This document shows positions 53,277-61,250 of a DNA stretch of 64,000 bases, one piece after another. Source of the DNA: Rhizobium cauense (GTDB lineage: Bacteria; Pseudomonadota; Alphaproteobacteria; Rhizobiales; Rhizobiaceae). Where the stretch lies: positions 1 through 64,000 of the forward strand of contig NZ_JAEUAT010000002.1 in NCBI RefSeq assembly GCF_019511525.1. The letters run 5' to 3'. Numbering within the stretch: the stretch's first letter is position 1; every line of letters begins with the position of its first letter. A model generated the notes under the pieces. It searched no databases and was not told the origin of the DNA. It saw only the letters and a list, made by a program, of their open reading frames with translations. Position numbers and translations under genes: made by a program.

Positions 53277-54536
53277 ATGACCGACATGCATGAGACAGGT
53301 TCGAGGATCGCGCCGGAGATCAAGGCGGCGCCTGAGATGACGGCTGCCTTCGACGAGTTCATGGAGGCGTTCGAAGCCTTCAAGGACACCAACGACCGCC
53401 GCTTAGGCGAGATCGAGGAAAAGCTGACGGCCGATGTCGTGACCCGCGACAAGATGGACCGCATCACGAGGGCGATGGACGAGCAGAAGAAGGTGCTCGA
53501 CCAGCTGGCGCTGAAGAAGGCGCGCCCGCCGCTCGGCCGTGGCGGCGGAAGCGGCGTCGAGGCGAACGAACACAAGGCGGCGTTCGAGCACTATATCCGC
53601 CGTGGCGACGAGGCAGGCTTGCGCGAGCTTGAGGCGAAGGCGATGTCGGCGGGCTCAGGGAGCGATGGCGGCTATCTAGTACCGCCCGAAACGGATACCG
53701 AGATCGGCCGTCGCCTCTCCGTGGTTTCGCCGATCCGCTCGCTTGCGACCGTGCGCCAGGTCTCAGGCTCGGTGCTGAAGAAGCCGTTTGCGACCTCGGG
53801 CATGGCGGCCGGCTGGGTGGCCGAGGTGGCGGCCCGCCCGCAGACGTCAAGCGCCCAATTGGCCGAACTCTCCTTCCCGACCATGGAGCTCTACGCCATG
53901 CCGGCAGCAACGCAGGCGCTGCTTGATGATGCTGCTGTCGATATCGAGGCCTGGATCTCGAGCGAGGTCGATACCGTCTTTGCCGAGCAGGAGGGCACTG
54001 CCTTCGTCAACGGCGACGGCACCAACAAGCCGAAGGGCTTCCTCGCCTATACCGCAGTCGCCGACAGCGCCTGGAGCTGGGGCAATCTCGGCTATATTGC
54101 GACGGGTGCGGCCGGCGCCTTCAAGACCACGGGTGCCTCCGATACTCTGATCGATACGATCTATTCGCTGAAGGCAGGTCACCGTCAGAACGCCAACTTC
54201 GTCATGAACCGCAAGACGCAGGCCGAAGTGCGCAAGCTCAAGGATGGCGACGGCCGCTATCTCTGGCAGCCGCCGGCAACGGCTGGCGAGGCGGCCTCGC
54301 TGGTTGGCTTCCCGGTTGTCGAGGCCGAGGACATGCCCGATATCGCGGCCAATGCGCTGTCGATCGCTTTCGGCGACTTCCGCGCCGGCTATCTCGTTGT
54401 CGACCGCACCGGCGTGCGCGTGCTGCGCGATCCCTATTCCGCCAAGCCCTACGTGCTCTTCTACACGACCAAGCGCGTCGGCGGCGGCGTGCAGAACTTC
54501 GAGGCGATCAAGCTCATCAAGTTCGCCGTGAGCTGA
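53277..54536 (+). CDS. GTA major capsid protein (HK97 fold)
   Basis: A 419-residue capsid protein. Residues about 30-85 form the coiled-coil delta/scaffold domain (AFDEFMEAFEAFKDTNDRRL ...), cut off by the protease; the shell domain begins near SGSDGGYLVPPETDTEIGRRL and continues with SPIRSLATVRQVSGS, LLDDAAVDIEAWISSEVDTVFAEQEGTAFVNGDGTNKPKGFL, and ends GGGVQNFEAIKLIKFAVS. It corresponds to RcGTA g5. The ATG at 53277 lies 11 bases after the protease stop; the open frame upstream is inside that gene. Confidence 0.95.
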   Translation: MTDMHETGSRIAPEIKAAPEMTAAFDEFMEAFEAFKDTNDRRLGEIEEKLTADVVTRDKMDRITRAMDEQKKVLDQLALKKARPPLGRGGGSGVEANEHKAAFEHYIRRGDEAGLRELEAKAMSAGSGSDGGYLVPPETDTEIGRRLSVVSPIRSLATVRQVSGSVLKKPFATSGMAAGWVAEVAARPQTSSAQLAELSFPTMELYAMPAATQALLDDAAVDIEAWISSEVDTVFAEQEGTAFVNGDGTNKPKGFLAYTAVADSAWSWGNLGYIATGAAGAFKTTGASDTLIDTIYSLKAGHRQNANFVMNRKTQAEVRKLKDGDGRYLWQPPATAGEAASLVGFPVVEAEDMPDIAANALSIAFGDFRAGYLVVDRTGVRVLRDPYSAKPYVLFYTTKRVGGGVQNFEAIKLIKFAVS

Positions 54537-54611
54537 TCCTAAGCAAGGCGGGTGCGGCTGCCCGCATCCGCCTGCCGAACATGCCTGCACCACACCAATC
54601 CAGGATCATCC

Positions 54612-55181
54612 ATGACCTATGCACTGATTACCCCGCCCGTCGCGGAAGCGCTGACGCTTGCCGAGGTGAAGGCCCATCTGCGGCTCGACGACGGCAGCGA
54701 AGACACGCTGCTGGCCTCACTGATCCGCGTTGCCCGCGAGCATCTGGAGCGCACGACGGGCCTCTGCCTGATCACACAGGTCTGGCGGCTCCATCGTGAA
54801 TCGATACCTGAAGATCGTGTGATTCAGATTGCCAAGGGTCCGGTGCAAGCCGTTGAAAGCCTGAGCATTTACGATGAGGCGGGCGAGGAAGTGGTCTTGC
54901 CTGCGACCGGCCATGTGCTTGACGGCAATGCCCGGCCGGCGCGTCTGCTGCTTGATCGAAGTCTGAACCCTGATATCGCCGTGAACGGCATCGAGATCGA
55001 GTTTTCCGCCGGTTTCGGCGAGAGCGGCGCAGAGGTGCCGGATACGCTGAAGCGGGCGATGCTGATGCATGTCGCCCAGATGTTCGCTTTCCGGGGCGCC
55101 GTGGCCGTCGAGGACCAGCCAGCCGATATCCCTGTCGGCTACGACAGGCTGGTCGCACCGTTCCTGATGCGGAGGCTCTGA
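54612..55181 (+). CDS. GTA head-tail connector (gp6-like adaptor)
   Basis: A 189-residue protein of the phage gp6-like/phiE125 gp8 connector family: ALITPPVAEALTLAEVKAHLRLDDGSEDTLLASLIRVAREHLERTTG, then a strand region with GIEIEFSAGFGESGAEVPDTLKRAMLMHVAQMFAFRG. It forms the ring below the portal. It corresponds to RcGTA g6. It overlaps the next gene by one base (TGATG). Confidence 0.92.
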   Translation: MTYALITPPVAEALTLAEVKAHLRLDDGSEDTLLASLIRVAREHLERTTGLCLITQVWRLHRESIPEDRVIQIAKGPVQAVESLSIYDEAGEEVVLPATGHVLDGNARPARLLLDRSLNPDIAVNGIEIEFSAGFGESGAEVPDTLKRAMLMHVAQMFAFRGAVAVEDQPADIPVGYDRLVAPFLMRRL

Positions 55182-55516
55182 TGCGCTCCGTCTTCTTCGA
55201 TCCCGGGCAGATGACGGCGCGGCTTGAACTGGAGGCGCCGGAAGAAGCGCTGGACGGACAGGGCGGTGCCACTGTCACCTTCACCGCTGTTGCCTCGGTG
55301 TGGGCGCGGATCGAACCGCTGGCCGAAGTACGGGAAGAGCGGGCCGGTGCAGATGTCTTCACGCTGACGCATCGTATCTGGTTGCGGTTCCGCAGCGACA
55401 TCAGGGCCGGGATGCGGCTGCGCAAGGGCGACCGGCTGTTTGCCATCGGCACCTGGCGCGACCCAGACGAAACCGGCCGCTATCTCTGCTGCCTCTGCGA
55501 GGAGGAAGGACGATGA
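55181..55516 (+). CDS. GTA head closure/head-tail adaptor protein
   Basis: A 111-residue protein of the SPP1 gp16-like head-tail joining family: RLELEAPEEALDGQGGATVTFTAVASVWARIEPL, then HRIWLRFRSDIRAGMRLRKGDRLFAIGTWRDPDETGRYL, a typical small barrel. It acts as the stopper between connector and tail. It corresponds to RcGTA g7. It is coupled by overlap at both ends. Confidence 0.9.
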   Translation: MRSVFFDPGQMTARLELEAPEEALDGQGGATVTFTAVASVWARIEPLAEVREERAGADVFTLTHRIWLRFRSDIRAGMRLRKGDRLFAIGTWRDPDETGRYLCCLCEEEGR

Positions 55517-55632
55517 GCACCGCCTTGGCGATCACACTCGGCGATCTGGCGGACATCCTGGCGCGCCTGTCGCGAGATACCGCAAGTAAGTCACAGGCAA
55601 AGGGAGGCGGGGGCAATGAGCGCAACCAATGA
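55513..55632 (+). CDS. Small GTA-embedded ORF (39 aa)
   Basis: A 39-residue ORF that starts in an ATGA overlap with the head closure gene and ends 17 bases into the tail terminator gene. It reads MSTALAITLGDLADILARLSRD, then a Lys/Gly-rich tail. The double overlap suggests real translation, but the protein is too short to classify. It might act only as a coupling cistron. Confidence 0.45.
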   Translation: MSTALAITLGDLADILARLSRDTASKSQAKGGGGNERNQ

Positions 55633-56035
55633 ACTGCTAGCGGCGATCCATGCACGGCTGACCGGAGACGCCGTGCTTCTCGGCCTGATCGGCGAGGATG
55701 GTGTCCGCGACCGCCTTGCGACGGGACGAAAGCTGCCTTCTGTCCTGATCGGCGACGTCAACAGCAATGACTATTCGACCTCGACGGAGAGAGGCGAGGA
55801 GCATCTGTTCTCGTTGGAAATCTGGATCGATGTTGGTGGGCGCAAGCAGGCGCAGCTGGTAGCCTCGCGGCTCCACGCCCTGCTGCACGACGCGGCGCTC
55901 GATCTTGGACCGTATCGCCTCGTCAGCCTGCTGCACGCCAGGACACAGAGCCGGCGGGAACCGAAGACGAAGCTCTATGTCGCCGAGTTGCGCTTCAGGG
56001 CGGTGACGGAAGGGCTTCCCGAGTGGCCACCTTGA
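55616..56035 (+). CDS. GTA tail terminator (DUF3168)
   Basis: A 139-residue DUF3168 protein: SATNELLAAIHARLTGDAVLLGLIG, LPSVLIGDVNSNDYSTSTERGEEHLFSLEIWI, RLHALLHDAALDLGPYRLV. Related gp-type proteins cap the tail tube at the head-proximal end. It corresponds to RcGTA g8. Its last 41 bases overlap the 3' end of the antiparallel MFS gene; the GTA order then breaks for about 2.1 kb. Confidence 0.9.
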   Translation: MSATNELLAAIHARLTGDAVLLGLIGEDGVRDRLATGRKLPSVLIGDVNSNDYSTSTERGEEHLFSLEIWIDVGGRKQAQLVASRLHALLHDAALDLGPYRLVSLLHARTQSRREPKTKLYVAELRFRAVTEGLPEWPP

Positions 56036-57215
56036 CCTGTGCAGCCAGCATCAGCACGAAGCCCAGCGAGACAACGGCGAGCGCGGCGCAGGTCGCGATT
56101 GCTGTTCCGGCCCCGGCGCGATCGAGGATCGCCGTGAAAACGACGGGTGCGATGGCATTGGCGAGGTTCTGCGGCAGCGACAGGCGGGCCGATTGCAGCC
56201 CGAATTCGCGCGGCGAGAACAGCGCAAGCGGCAGCAACGCGCGGGCGACGCTCATGACGCCGGAGCCGAAGCCGTAGAGCAGGATGAAGGCAACCAGCAA
56301 CGGTGTCGAGGGCGGTATCAGCAGCATCATCAGGAAGCTTGAGACCATCAGGCTCACGCCCATTGCGGCGCTGAGGATCGGATTGCCGCGGCGGCCGAGG
56401 AGCATGTCCAGGAAGCGGGCCGAGATGCCGATCACGCCGCGCGCCGAACCGAGCTGCAGCGCCAGCGCAGGCGATGCGCCGGACTGGCGCAGTATTTCAA
56501 GCAGCGATGGCGATACGCCGAAAGTCACGAAAGTCGAGATCGTCGTCGCGGCGGCAATCAGCAGGAAAGCCTTGCGCTGTCCCGCAGGCGAGAGCGGCAC
56601 CGGCGTTTCCTGCGCGGCGCTGCCGTCGGCTGCGAAGGCGATCGGCTTCGGCAGGGCGAAAACATGCAGCGGCAGGCAGACGAAGAACTGTAGCGCCGCG
56701 CAGATGAGAAACGTCATGCGCCAGCCGACGGTCGCGTTCAGCTGGCTGAGGATCGGCCAGAAGATCGCGCTCGAAAGGCCGGTGAACAGCATCAGGATGG
56801 CAATCACCCGTTTGCTGTCAGGCCCGGCGCGCTCGACGACGGCGGTGTAGGCCGGGGCGGAAAGACCGAAGGCGCCGCCGGCGCCGATGGCGATCCAGGC
56901 AAGCCCGTAGAGGACGATGCCTTGGGCGGCTGACAGCAGCACGAGGCCAATCGTGAAGATGATCGAGGAGGCGGCAAGCACGCGGGCTGCTCCATGTCGG
57001 GCGAGCAGGCGGCCGGTCGTCGGGCCGGCCAGGGCGCTGACGACCATCATGATACTCAACCCGCCGAAGACCACCTCATTCGGCAGGCCGAGATCCGGCG
57101 CAATGACGCGCCCCATGACGCCAAGCATATCGAAGGTCGTGCCCCAGCCAATCAGCTGCGTGACGGCAAGCACAGCAATCGTCTGCACCGAGCGCAAGGG
57201 GATGGATCGAGACAT
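55995..57215 (-). CDS. MFS transporter inserted in the GTA cluster
   Basis: A 406-residue transporter with 12 hydrophobic helices: VLAVTQLIGWGTTFDMLGVM at the start, GRLLARHGAARVLAASSIIF after helix 2 (motif-A-like) and a C-terminal half with FILLYGFGSGVMSVARALLPLALF. It resembles YbfB/YfcJ-type or small-molecule MFS proteins (CynX-like); the substrate is unknown. ATG 57215 fits the first helix; an upstream start adds 29 residues without a ribosome site. It is antiparallel to the GTA genes and overlaps the tail terminator gene. Confidence 0.88.
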   Translation of the reverse strand: MSRSIPLRSVQTIAVLAVTQLIGWGTTFDMLGVMGRVIAPDLGLPNEVVFGGLSIMMVVSALAGPTTGRLLARHGAARVLAASSIIFTIGLVLLSAAQGIVLYGLAWIAIGAGGAFGLSAPAYTAVVERAGPDSKRVIAILMLFTGLSSAIFWPILSQLNATVGWRMTFLICAALQFFVCLPLHVFALPKPIAFAADGSAAQETPVPLSPAGQRKAFLLIAAATTISTFVTFGVSPSLLEILRQSGASPALALQLGSARGVIGISARFLDMLLGRRGNPILSAAMGVSLMVSSFLMMLLIPPSTPLLVAFILLYGFGSGVMSVARALLPLALFSPREFGLQSARLSLPQNLANAIAPVVFTAILDRAGAGTAIATCAALAVVSLGFVLMLAAQVKVATREALPSPP

Positions 57216-57448
57216 GGCGGGCTTTGACGCGAATGGGGTAGGGGCGGGCAAGGTCGTAGCAGCTTCGCCGACTGGTTGAAAGTGACAAGTGGATGACACC
57301 AACAGCCGCCGAATGCGCCTGTTTTCTGTAAAGCTACCGCTCAGGAAATCGCTGCTCGCAGCGTTGAGCGCAATCTGCCATTGTGGTTGCGTGGAGGTGC
57401 CATTTGTTTAAGTTGCGCGAGGTTGCGACTTAACAAAACAGGTGGACG

Positions 57449-58093
57449 GTGAAAATCTTCTTCGATGTCGACGGTGTCCTGATCGATGGATGGCACGCCA
57501 ATCCGGAACTGCGCAAGCCTTGGGATGTGACAATCGAAGACGATCTGGGTGTGGATCGCAATGCGTTCCAACATCTCTTTTTCGGAACACCTGACGATCG
57601 CTCGCAAAGCCGAATGTTTACATGCGTGAGTGGACAAACCGATTTGACGGTGGCGCTCGCCGAAGTGCTTCCGCAGGTCGGCTATGCCGGTAGCGTGAGC
57701 TCCTTCATGCAGTACTGGTTTGAAAAAGATTCAAATCTCAATGTACCTGTTATCGAGCTGGTGTCCGAGCTGCGCCGGGCGGCTGATGTGACGCTGTATC
57801 TGGCAACCGGCCAGGAACATCACCGGGCACGATATCTCTGGAACGACCTTGGCCTTTCCCGGCTCTTCGACGGTATTTTCTATAGCGCCGAGATCGGGCA
57901 TCCCAAAAAAGATATCCGCTTCTTCGAGGCTATCAACGCTGCACTGGGGATTTCCGGCGAGGAGCGGCCGCTGTTCTTCGACGATCAGCCCGAGATTGTG
58001 GCGCTGGCGGCGCAGGCGGGATGGGATGGCACGGCCTATTCCCGTGAGCAGGATATCCGCCGCCATCCGCGCCTGCGCGAATGGTTGCCGTAA
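57449..58093 (+). CDS. HAD family hydrolase
   Basis: A 214-residue HAD-superfamily phosphatase. Motif I is FFDVDGVLID (nucleophile Asp), motif II LYLATGQEHHRARYLW, motif III the Lys in IGHPKKDIRFF, and motif IV PLFFDDQPEIVALA. It hydrolyses a phosphate ester of unknown identity in the cytoplasm. It starts at GTG 57449, preceded by AGGTGGAC. It is followed by a strong terminator, so it looks like a self-contained unit placed between tail terminator and tail tube genes. Confidence 0.88.
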   Translation: MKIFFDVDGVLIDGWHANPELRKPWDVTIEDDLGVDRNAFQHLFFGTPDDRSQSRMFTCVSGQTDLTVALAEVLPQVGYAGSVSSFMQYWFEKDSNLNVPVIELVSELRRAADVTLYLATGQEHHRARYLWNDLGLSRLFDGIFYSAEIGHPKKDIRFFEAINAALGISGEERPLFFDDQPEIVALAAQAGWDGTAYSREQDIRRHPRLREWLP

Positions 58094-58136
58094 GTGACAA
58101 CGCACAGGAGCGAGGCTCCCATTGGAACTGCAGGAC

Positions 58137-58157
58137 GGCGCCTTCGGGCGCCTTTTT
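58137..58157 (+). terminator. Intrinsic terminator inside the GTA cluster
   Basis: GGCGCC, loop TTCG, GGCGCC, then TTTTT: a perfect 6-base GC stem with the very stable UUCG loop and T-tract. It lies 44 bases after the HAD gene and 21 bases before the tail tube start. It would stop transcription coming from the head genes or the HAD gene. Confidence 0.85.
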
Positions 58158-58177
58158 CATGTCGAAAGGATCGGACG

Positions 58178-58584
58178 ATGGTGGCGCAGAAGGGCAAGGA
58201 CCTGCTCCTGAAGATATTCAACGGCACGGCTTACGAAACGGTTGCGGGGCTACGGTCGAAACGGCTGGCCTTCAATGCCGAAACGGTGGACGTCACCGAC
58301 GCCGAGAGCGCCGGGCGCTGGCGGGAGCTGCTGGGTGGCGCGGGCGTGCAGCGGGCATCGGTCTCGGGCGCAGGCATCTTCAAGGATGCCGCCTCCGATG
58401 GCCTGGTGCGGAACGCCTTCTTCAATGCGTCGATCCTCAGCTGGCAGATCATCGTCCCCGGTTTCGGCATGGTGGCGGGCCGTTCCAGGCGAGCGCGCTT
58501 GAATACTCAGGCCAGTATAACGGCGAGGTGATGTTCGAGCTGGCGCTGGAATCGGCCGGCGCCATCAGCTTCGAGGCGCTCTGA
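58178..58584 (+). pseudogene. GTA tail tube protein, frameshifted
   Basis: The first frame (58178 to about 58480) gives MVAQKGKDLLLKIFNGTAYETVAG, RSKRLAFNAETVDVTDAESAGRWRELL and IIVPGFGMV, typical of TP901-1-family major tail proteins (RcGTA g9). The family continues with a segment like GPFQASALEYSGQYNGE-VMFELALESAG, which is present in the -1 frame and ends at 58584. Near 58473-58485 the sequence GTGGCGGGCCG seems to lack one G. With it restored the protein would be about 135 residues, the normal length. Either the gene is broken, the sequence has an error, or a -1 frameshift is used. Overlaps the next gene by 1 base. Confidence 0.75.
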
Positions 58585-58940
58585 TGCGGACGGCGGGAGC
58601 AAGGGCGAACCGACGCCGCGGCGAGATCGAGGCCGTCATCGACGGCGAACAGCGCATCCTCTGCCTGACGCTCGGTGCGTTGGCTGAACTGGAAACGGCG
58701 TTTTCCGCGGACAACCTCGTCGGCCTGGCGGAGCGCTTCTCGCGGGGACAACTGAAGGCCGCCGACATGATCCGTATCATCGGTGCCGGCCTTCGTGGCG
58801 GCGGCAATCTCTATTCGGATCAGGAAGTGGCGGAGGCCAGCATTGATGGCGGCATCGCCGGTTGCGCTGTTGTCGTCGGCAATCTGCTTGCCGCGACATT
58901 CATAGGGGAGAACGCGGAAATTGCCGCGCGCCCCCTTTAG
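58584..58940 (+). CDS. GTA gp10-like tail chaperone (Phage_TAC_11 type)
   Basis: A 118-residue protein: EIEAVIDGEQRILCLTLGALAELETAFSADNLVGLAERF, then AADMIRIIGAGLRGGGNLYSDQEVAEASIDGG, which is the GTA-gp10 family. Such proteins help assemble the tail on the tape measure. It overlaps the tail tube gene by 1 base. Its last 79 bases overlap the next ORF in the -1 frame, with a CCCCC run just before the stop. Confidence 0.88.
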   Translation: MRTAGARANRRRGEIEAVIDGEQRILCLTLGALAELETAFSADNLVGLAERFSRGQLKAADMIRIIGAGLRGGGNLYSDQEVAEASIDGGIAGCAVVVGNLLAATFIGENAEIAARPL

Positions 58941-59185
58941 CCGCAGCAGATATCGAGACCGGTCGCGCGACGCCTTTCCCCTGGGCGCGCGTCCTCCACG
59001 TCGGTCTCTGTCTGCTGCGGCTGCCTCCAGCAATATTCTGGGCGATGACACCCGTTGAATTTCATGCCGTTGCCGGCGGATTGGCGCCGCGCAGCACCGT
59101 GGCCCGCGCCGACCTCGGCGCGCTGATGGCGCAATTTCCGGATGGCGCAACACCCTCAAAACGAAGGAGCGATCATGGAGAATGA
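58862..59185 (+). CDS. GTA tail assembly chaperone-like ORF (gp10.1 position)
   Basis: The conserved part begins after about residue 27: ATPFPWARVLHVGLCLLRLPPAIFWAMTPVEFHAVAG, which is the small TAC family next to GTA gp10. No ATG or GTG opens this part; the only in-frame start is a TTG at 58862 deep within gp10. It is in the -1 frame of gp10, so it may be made as a gp10 fusion by -1 frameshifting at the CCCCCTTT run (58931-58938), as with phage G/GT chaperones. It overlaps the tape measure start by 11 bases. Confidence 0.65.
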   Translation: MRCCRRQSACRDIHRGERGNCRAPPLAAADIETGRATPFPWARVLHVGLCLLRLPPAIFWAMTPVEFHAVAGGLAPRSTVARADLGALMAQFPDGATPSKRRSDHGE

Positions 59186-59720
59186 GGATGTCGACCTCTC
59201 CGCCATAACGGGGCAGGCCGAGACACTGCAGCGTACGCTCGATGGCCTCGAAAGCCGCTCGCGCTCGTTCGGCTCGGCCCTATCAAGCGCGCTGCGCAGC
59301 GCGGTCGACGGCGGCAAGGGTCTCGACGAGGTGCTGCGCAGTCTCGGCAGCCGCCTGACGGATATCGCACTGTCGGCCGGATTGAAGCCGCTGGAGACGA
59401 TGATCTCGGGCGCCGCATCGAACCTTCTTGGCGGCTTCGGCAAACTCTTGCCTTTCGCCGATGGCGGTGTGGTTTCGCAGCCGACCTACTTCCCGATGGG
59501 CGGCAACATGGGGCTGATGGGCGAGGCCGGCAGCGAGGCGATCCTACCGCTGAAGCGCGGTGCCGACGGGGCGTTGGGTGTGGCCGCGTCAGGCGGGTCG
59601 TCCGGCCCGCAGATCGTCTTCAATGTCACTGCAACCGATGCGCAGAGCTTCCAGAAAAGCGAGGCGCAGATTTCCGCCATGCTGGCGCGCACGGCGATGC
59701 GCGGCCAGCGCAACCTCTGA
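59175..59720 (+). CDS. GTA tail tape measure protein (short)
   Basis: A 181-residue protein: LQRTLDGLESRSRSFGSALSSALRSAVDGGKGLDEVLRSLGSRLTDIA, then LLPFADGGVVSQPTYFPMGGNMGLMGEAGSEAILPLKRGADGALGV. The second part is the conserved end of tape measure proteins. RcGTA g11 is also short, matching a short tail. The start ATG 59175 has GGAGCGATC upstream. Confidence 0.88.
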   Translation: MENEDVDLSAITGQAETLQRTLDGLESRSRSFGSALSSALRSAVDGGKGLDEVLRSLGSRLTDIALSAGLKPLETMISGAASNLLGGFGKLLPFADGGVVSQPTYFPMGGNMGLMGEAGSEAILPLKRGADGALGVAASGGSSGPQIVFNVTATDAQSFQKSEAQISAMLARTAMRGQRNL

Positions 59721-59727
59721 GGCAGAC

Positions 59728-60369
59728 ATGACAAACGGCTTCCACGAGGTCCGCTTTCCGCTCCGCTTGTCGCTGTCGACGAGCGGCGGCCCTGTCAGGC
59801 GCACCGACATTGTCAACCTTTCGAATGGACGCGAGAGCCGCAACAGCCGATGGCGTGATGCGCGGCGCAGCTACGATGCGGGCTCGGGGCTGCGCTCTGT
59901 CACCGATCTCTATGAGGTCCTGGAGTTTTTCGAGGCGCGCAGCGGTGAACTCTATGGGTTTCGCTTTCGCGATCCGGTCGATTGGACGTCCGGGCGGCCG
60001 GATATGCCGGTGACGGCATTCGATCAGGTCATAGGCACCGGAGACGGCACGACGGCGAGCTTTCAGCTTGCAAAGACCTACGGAGATGCGGCCGCGAGCA
60101 GCGTTCGAACCATCCGCAAGCCGGTGGTGGGCTCCGTGGTAATTGCCGTGGATGGTGTTGAGCAAGGTCCTTCCGCCTTTGCGTGCGATGCCGCGACTGG
60201 CCTCGTCAGCTTTGCTGCCGGTCATATTCCTGCTGCGGGTGCTGCTATTACCGCGGGCTTCGAATTCGATGTACCGGTTCGCTTCGCGACGGGTCGGATC
60301 GACGTCAATCTGTCGGCTTTCAACGCCGGACGGATCCCAACAATTCCGCTAACGGAGATTGTACCGTGA
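59728..60369 (+). CDS. GTA distal tail protein (DUF2460)
   Basis: A 213-residue DUF2460 protein (TIGR02217 type): GFHEVRFPLRLSLSTSGGPVRRTDIVNLSNGRESRNSRW, DLYEVLEFFEARSGELYGFRFRDPVDW. It forms the distal tail ring (RcGTA g12). The frame is open upstream into the tape measure gene, but the ATG at 59728 is the family start (MTNGFHEV). Its stop overlaps the GTG of the next gene. Confidence 0.92.
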   Translation: MTNGFHEVRFPLRLSLSTSGGPVRRTDIVNLSNGRESRNSRWRDARRSYDAGSGLRSVTDLYEVLEFFEARSGELYGFRFRDPVDWTSGRPDMPVTAFDQVIGTGDGTTASFQLAKTYGDAAASSVRTIRKPVVGSVVIAVDGVEQGPSAFACDAATGLVSFAAGHIPAAGAAITAGFEFDVPVRFATGRIDVNLSAFNAGRIPTIPLTEIVP

Positions 60370-61250
60370 GAACCATCGATCCATCTCTGGCGATGCATCT
60401 CGGCTGCGACGCGACGACACTTTGCCATGCCTGGCGGGTGGCGAGGCGGGACGGCGTCGTCCTCGGTTTTACCGAGCATGACCACGATCTCACTTTCGCC
60501 TATACCACCTTCACGGCCGCGAGTGGCTTTTCGGCAAGCGCCACCGAGGAGGAGGCGGGTCTTCCTGCGGCAACGAGCGACGTTGCGGGTGGCTTCTCCA
60601 GCGAGGCGATTACCGAGGAGGATCTTCAACGCGGCGCCTATGACGGCGCCCGTGTGGAGGTATTCCTTGTCAATTGGTCGGCGCCGGAGCAGCACTTGTT
60701 GGTCAAGGTGCAGGAAATCGGCGAGGTCGTGCGCGATGCCGGTCAGTTTCGTGCCGAGCTTCGCAGCTTTGCCCACCGCCTCAACCAGCCGCAGGGGCGC
60801 GTCTACGGCAGGCGTTGTGATGCGGCACTTGGGGACAGCAGATGCGGTGTGGATCTGGCACAGCCGCAATTTCACGTCGAATGTGCCGTGGCGCTGGTGC
60901 GCAATGAAAGCCAGATCCAGGTTTCCGGGATCGGCCGCGTGGGCGACGACTTCTTCCGTTTCGGCGAATTGGCGTTTCTCGATGGCGCCGCCGAGGGGCA
61001 GGGCGTGATCATCCAGTCCTACTCTGGTGCTGATGGCGTGCTGACGCTGTGGCTTCCGTTGGTCGTGCTGCCCGAGGTCGGCGATCGGGTGCGGCTGACG
61101 GCTGGATGTGACAAGGCTTTTTCCACCTGCCGAACAAAATTCTCCAACCATCTGAATTTCCAAGGGTTTCCGCATATACCGGGTGCCGACTTCGCCTATA
61201 CCTACGCCGATGGCGAGACCGTTCATGACGGAAGCGCGCTGTTCAAATGA
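60366..61250 (+). CDS. GTA hub protein (DUF2163, phage BR0599-like)
   Basis: A 294-residue protein: an N-terminal DUF2163 domain (CHAWRVARRDGVVLGFTEHDHDLTF, AITEEDLQRGAYDGARVEVFLVNW) and a C-terminal BR0599 domain with four cysteines in GRRCDAALGDSRCG and GCDKAFSTCRTKFSNHLNFQGFPHIPG. In the RcGTA structure the corresponding hub (g13) coordinates an Fe-S cluster through conserved Cys, and the four seen here fit that. Starts at GTG 60366 in a GTGA overlap with the distal tail gene. Confidence 0.92.
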   Translation: MRTIDPSLAMHLGCDATTLCHAWRVARRDGVVLGFTEHDHDLTFAYTTFTAASGFSASATEEEAGLPAATSDVAGGFSSEAITEEDLQRGAYDGARVEVFLVNWSAPEQHLLVKVQEIGEVVRDAGQFRAELRSFAHRLNQPQGRVYGRRCDAALGDSRCGVDLAQPQFHVECAVALVRNESQIQVSGIGRVGDDFFRFGELAFLDGAAEGQGVIIQSYSGADGVLTLWLPLVVLPEVGDRVRLTAGCDKAFSTCRTKFSNHLNFQGFPHIPGADFAYTYADGETVHDGSALFK

